Shown: in pieces, positions 14,314 through 16,284 of the stretch
Numbering within the stretch: the first letter of the stretch is position 1
Layout of the letters: each line of letters begins with the position of its first letter
Translations under genes and position numbers: made by a program
Notes under the pieces: model-generated
What the model saw: only the letters and a program-made list of their open reading frames with translations
What the model was told of the DNA's origin: nothing
Database searches by the model: none
DNA from: Tannerellaceae bacterium
GTDB taxonomy: Bacteria > Bacteroidota > Bacteroidia > Bacteroidales > Tannerellaceae
Assembly: GCA_031273385.1 (NCBI GenBank)
Contig: JAISRY010000047.1
Coordinates: 1-16,284, forward strand
DNA: 16,284 nucleotides
Direction of reading: 5' to 3'

Positions 14314-15564
14314 TTATTCAAACCGGATACTCCTGGCCGGATGGATCTTCGTAATCAGGTGGGAGGGCGCAAGCATGATACAGACGGAGGCGATCGCCGT
14401 ACCTAAGTTGATAAGGAGAAGAATGTAGGCGGAGAGTTCGATAGGGACGGCATCCAGGTAATAGACGGAAGGATCCAGCCTGAACAGGTGGAAATAGTGT
14501 TGGACAAGGCTTAACGAAATGCCGATGACATTCCCCCAGAACATGCCCTTTCCGATCAGGAAGAACGACACGTAGAGGAAGACTTTCCGGATACTCCGGT
14601 TGTTCTGCCCCAGCGCTTTCAGGATACCGATCATCTGGGTACGTTCGAGTATAATGATCAACAGGCCGGAAATCATGGTAAAACCGGCCACCGCCAGCAT
14701 CAGGATCAGGATCACCGCCACATTCATATCCAGTATCTCCAGCCAACTGAAGATCATCGGGTTCATATCCTTGATCGAACGGACGTAATAGGTATTCCCT
14801 TTCCTGTCGTGCCGGTCTGCCATCTCGAAGTAAAGCGCTTCGGTGATCTCGTCCAGGCGGTCGTAACGGTCGACTTGCAGCTCCAGTCCGCTCACCTCGT
14901 CGCTGTCCCAACCGTTAAGGCGGCGTACCTGCTTCATGTCGCCGATCACATACAGCTTGTCGTAATCGACAAAACCGGTCTCATAAATACCCGTGATATG
15001 GAATCTCCTGGCGCGTACGCCCTGCTGCAAGAAATAGCCGAGAAACGAATCCCCAGTCTCCAGCCCCAGCTGCTCGGCAAGATAACGGGAGATGATCACG
15101 CAGGAATCGGCGGAGGCTTTCCCGGGGTCAATCGTAAAGAGTTCACCCTCTTTCAGGTGTTTGCGGAAGAATGTCCAGTCAAAGTCGCTGTCAATTCCTT
15201 TAAAGACAATCCCCTGGAAATCGCTTTCGGTCTTCAGGATACCGTATTTGGTGGCAAAGCGTTCGACGTGCCGGATACCCGGACGCGAACGAAGCTCATC
15301 CAGCAAGGTATCGCTCACGGCAATGGGAACGGTTTCGTACGACGTATTGTTGTCGAAGTTCGACAGCTGGATATGCGCCCCAAAGCCGATCACCTTGTTC
15401 CTCACCTCTTTCTTAAACCCGATAATGATGACGACCGCCAGAATCATAACGGCCAGCCCCAGGGCGATACCCGCCGTGGCGATACGGACAGCGGGAGGCG
15501 ACACCCGCCGGTCTCCCTCCTTGCTGAAATAGATCTTTCTCGCTATGAATAATTCTACATTCAA
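14314..15564 (-). CDS. FtsX/LolC-type ABC transporter permease
   Basis: The 416-residue protein has the architecture of LolC/LolE/MacB-like permeases: an N-terminal cytoplasmic stretch (ELFIARKIYFSK), first membrane helix at about 27-50, a periplasmic domain of about 230 residues, and three helices in the C-terminal third (about 282-310, 333-355 and 380-400). ILERTQMIGILKALGQNNRSIRKVFLY is the typical FtsX-family coupling segment. It probably moves lipoproteins or another envelope substrate with an ATPase encoded elsewhere. In-frame stop TAA lies 15 bases upstream and no ATG occurs before the first membrane helix, so TTG at 15564 is the likely start, 12 bases after the aminotransferase stop. 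Close homologs, as I recall, begin with MN(I/V)ELFIA, which supports this start. The exact substrate is unknown. Confidence 0.88.
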   Translation of the reverse strand: MNVELFIARKIYFSKEGDRRVSPPAVRIATAGIALGLAVMILAVVIIIGFKKEVRNKVIGFGAHIQLSNFDNNTSYETVPIAVSDTLLDELRSRPGIRHVERFATKYGILKTESDFQGIVFKGIDSDFDWTFFRKHLKEGELFTIDPGKASADSCVIISRYLAEQLGLETGDSFLGYFLQQGVRARRFHITGIYETGFVDYDKLYVIGDMKQVRRLNGWDSDEVSGLELQVDRYDRLDEITEALYFEMADRHDRKGNTYYVRSIKDMNPMIFSWLEILDMNVAVILILMLAVAGFTMISGLLIIILERTQMIGILKALGQNNRSIRKVFLYVSFFLIGKGMFWGNVIGISLSLVQHYFHLFRLDPSVYYLDAVPIELSAYILLLINLGTAIASVCIMLAPSHLITKIHPARSIRFE

Positions 15565-15576
15565 TGATTTGCGGTA

Positions 15577-16284
15577 TTAAACGACTTTTCCGGGATATGC
15601 CTCCAACGCCTTAGCCAGGATTTCCAACGCTATGGCCAAATCTTCTTTCTTCAGCACGTAGGCAATACGTACCTCATTCTTTCCCAGGCCGGGATTGGTA
15701 TAGAAACCGGATGCCGGCGCCATCATAATCGTCTGCCCCTCATACTCAAACTCACTTAAACACCAGGCGCAAAACGTATCGGCATCATCGACCGGCAACT
15801 GGGCGACCGTATAAAACGCCCCCATCGGGATCGGCGAATAACAGCCCGGGATACGGTTCAGCCCGTCGACAAGGAAGTTGCGCCGCCCCACATACTCGTT
15901 ATACACCTCCAGCATATACTCTTCCGGCGTATCGAGCGACGCTTCCGCGATCAGCTGCCCGATCAGCGGCGGACTCAGCCGCGCCTGGCACCACTTGATG
16001 ACGTTCGCCTTCACCTGCTCGTTCTTCGTAATAATCGCCCCGATGCGGATACCACATTCGCTGTACCTCTTCGAGACCGAATCCACCAGCACCACATTAT
16101 TCTCTATCCCTTTCAGGTGAAAGGCCGAGATATAGGGCGCTCCCGTATAACAAAACTCACGGTAGACTTCGTCCGAGAAAAGGAACAGGTCGTACTTCTT
16201 CACAAAATCCCGTATCTGATCCATCTCCTTTTGCGTATAGAGGTAGCCGGTGGGATTGTTCGGGTTACAGATCAGGACGGCTTT
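15577..16284 (-). CDS. PLP-dependent class I aminotransferase, C-terminal part
   Basis: The gene runs off the right edge, so its N terminus is missing; 235 codons plus stop are visible. They begin with the cofactor-binding NPNNPTG segment and continue with FLFSDEVYREF, which contains the Asp and Tyr that contact PLP. DSVSKRYSECGIRIG follows, with the internal aldimine Lys at 16069-16071, then an Arg-containing C-terminal part (NEVRIAYVLKKEDL). This is the fold-I aspartate/alanine-type aminotransferase family. The amino acid specificity cannot be read. It is 12 bases upstream of the permease and on the same strand, probably in one transcript. An internal ATG at 16224 is not the true start, because the conserved NPNNPTG motif lies upstream. 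Confidence 0.93.
   Translation of the reverse strand, partial: KAVLICNPNNPTGYLYTQKEMDQIRDFVKKYDLFLFSDEVYREFCYTGAPYISAFHLKGIENNVVLVDSVSKRYSECGIRIGAIITKNEQVKANVIKWCQARLSPPLIGQLIAEASLDTPEEYMLEVYNEYVGRRNFLVDGLNRIPGCYSPIPMGAFYTVAQLPVDDADTFCAWCLSEFEYEGQTIMMAPASGFYTNPGLGKNEVRIAYVLKKEDLAIALEILAKALEAYPGKVV

Overview
The window looks like chromosomal DNA of a Bacteroidota bacterium, most likely order Bacteroidales and perhaps the Parabacteroides/Tannerella side. The evidence is the gene complement (CoaBC followed by a DUF4835 lipoprotein/exported protein, RecN and RlmB; HisH-HisA-HisF-HisIE followed by FtsE, LysC and LysA), the TAnnTTTG-type -7 promoter boxes, and protein motifs typical of that phylum. 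The genus cannot be fixed from the sequence alone. Base composition is roughly balanced in genes and more A+T rich in the one long intergenic region.

Region 1 (1-5028, all plus strand, tightly packed): the tail of an unidentified gene (perhaps a DnaQ-like exonuclease), the bifunctional coenzyme A enzyme coaBC, an exported DUF4835 protein overlapping coaBC by 4 bases, the DNA repair ATPase recN, the 23S rRNA methyltransferase rlmB and the enamine/imine deaminase ridA. Spacings of -4 to 19 bases suggest one transcription unit.

Region 2 (5029-6233, no convincing gene): the most unusual part. It is built almost wholly of repeats. A roughly 880-base imperfect inverted repeat (5045-5927) folds back on a small apex. 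It contains a 63-base and a 43-base stretch that are identical between the arms, plus REP-like hairpins. It is followed by four direct repeats with an exact 21-base period and then five near-palindromes (TACACAAYTGTGTA type) with an exact 22-base period. The second array runs up to the 3' end of an orphan Fic-domain gene.

Region 3 (6234-10575): fic on the minus strand, with a good Bacteroidota-type promoter that would give an almost leaderless mRNA. Facing away from it is the late-histidine-pathway cluster hisH-hisA-hisF-hisIE, with an FtsE-like ABC ATPase 16 bases behind hisIE.

Region 4 (10576-14306, plus strand): lysC (aspartokinase) behind its own likely promoter, lysA (diaminopimelate decarboxylase) and a membrane-anchored family 2 glycosyltransferase. 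lysC and lysA carry out the first and last steps of the aspartate to lysine pathway.

Region 5 (14314-16284, minus strand, convergent): a PLP-dependent class I aminotransferase, cut by the window edge, followed 12 bases later by an FtsX/LolC-type ABC permease that appears to start at TTG.

The genes are mostly ordinary housekeeping genes. The candidates for something undescribed are the repeat complex of region 2, the altered decarboxylase active-site residues of CoaBC, and a run of ten A residues exactly at the CoaC/CoaB domain boundary.
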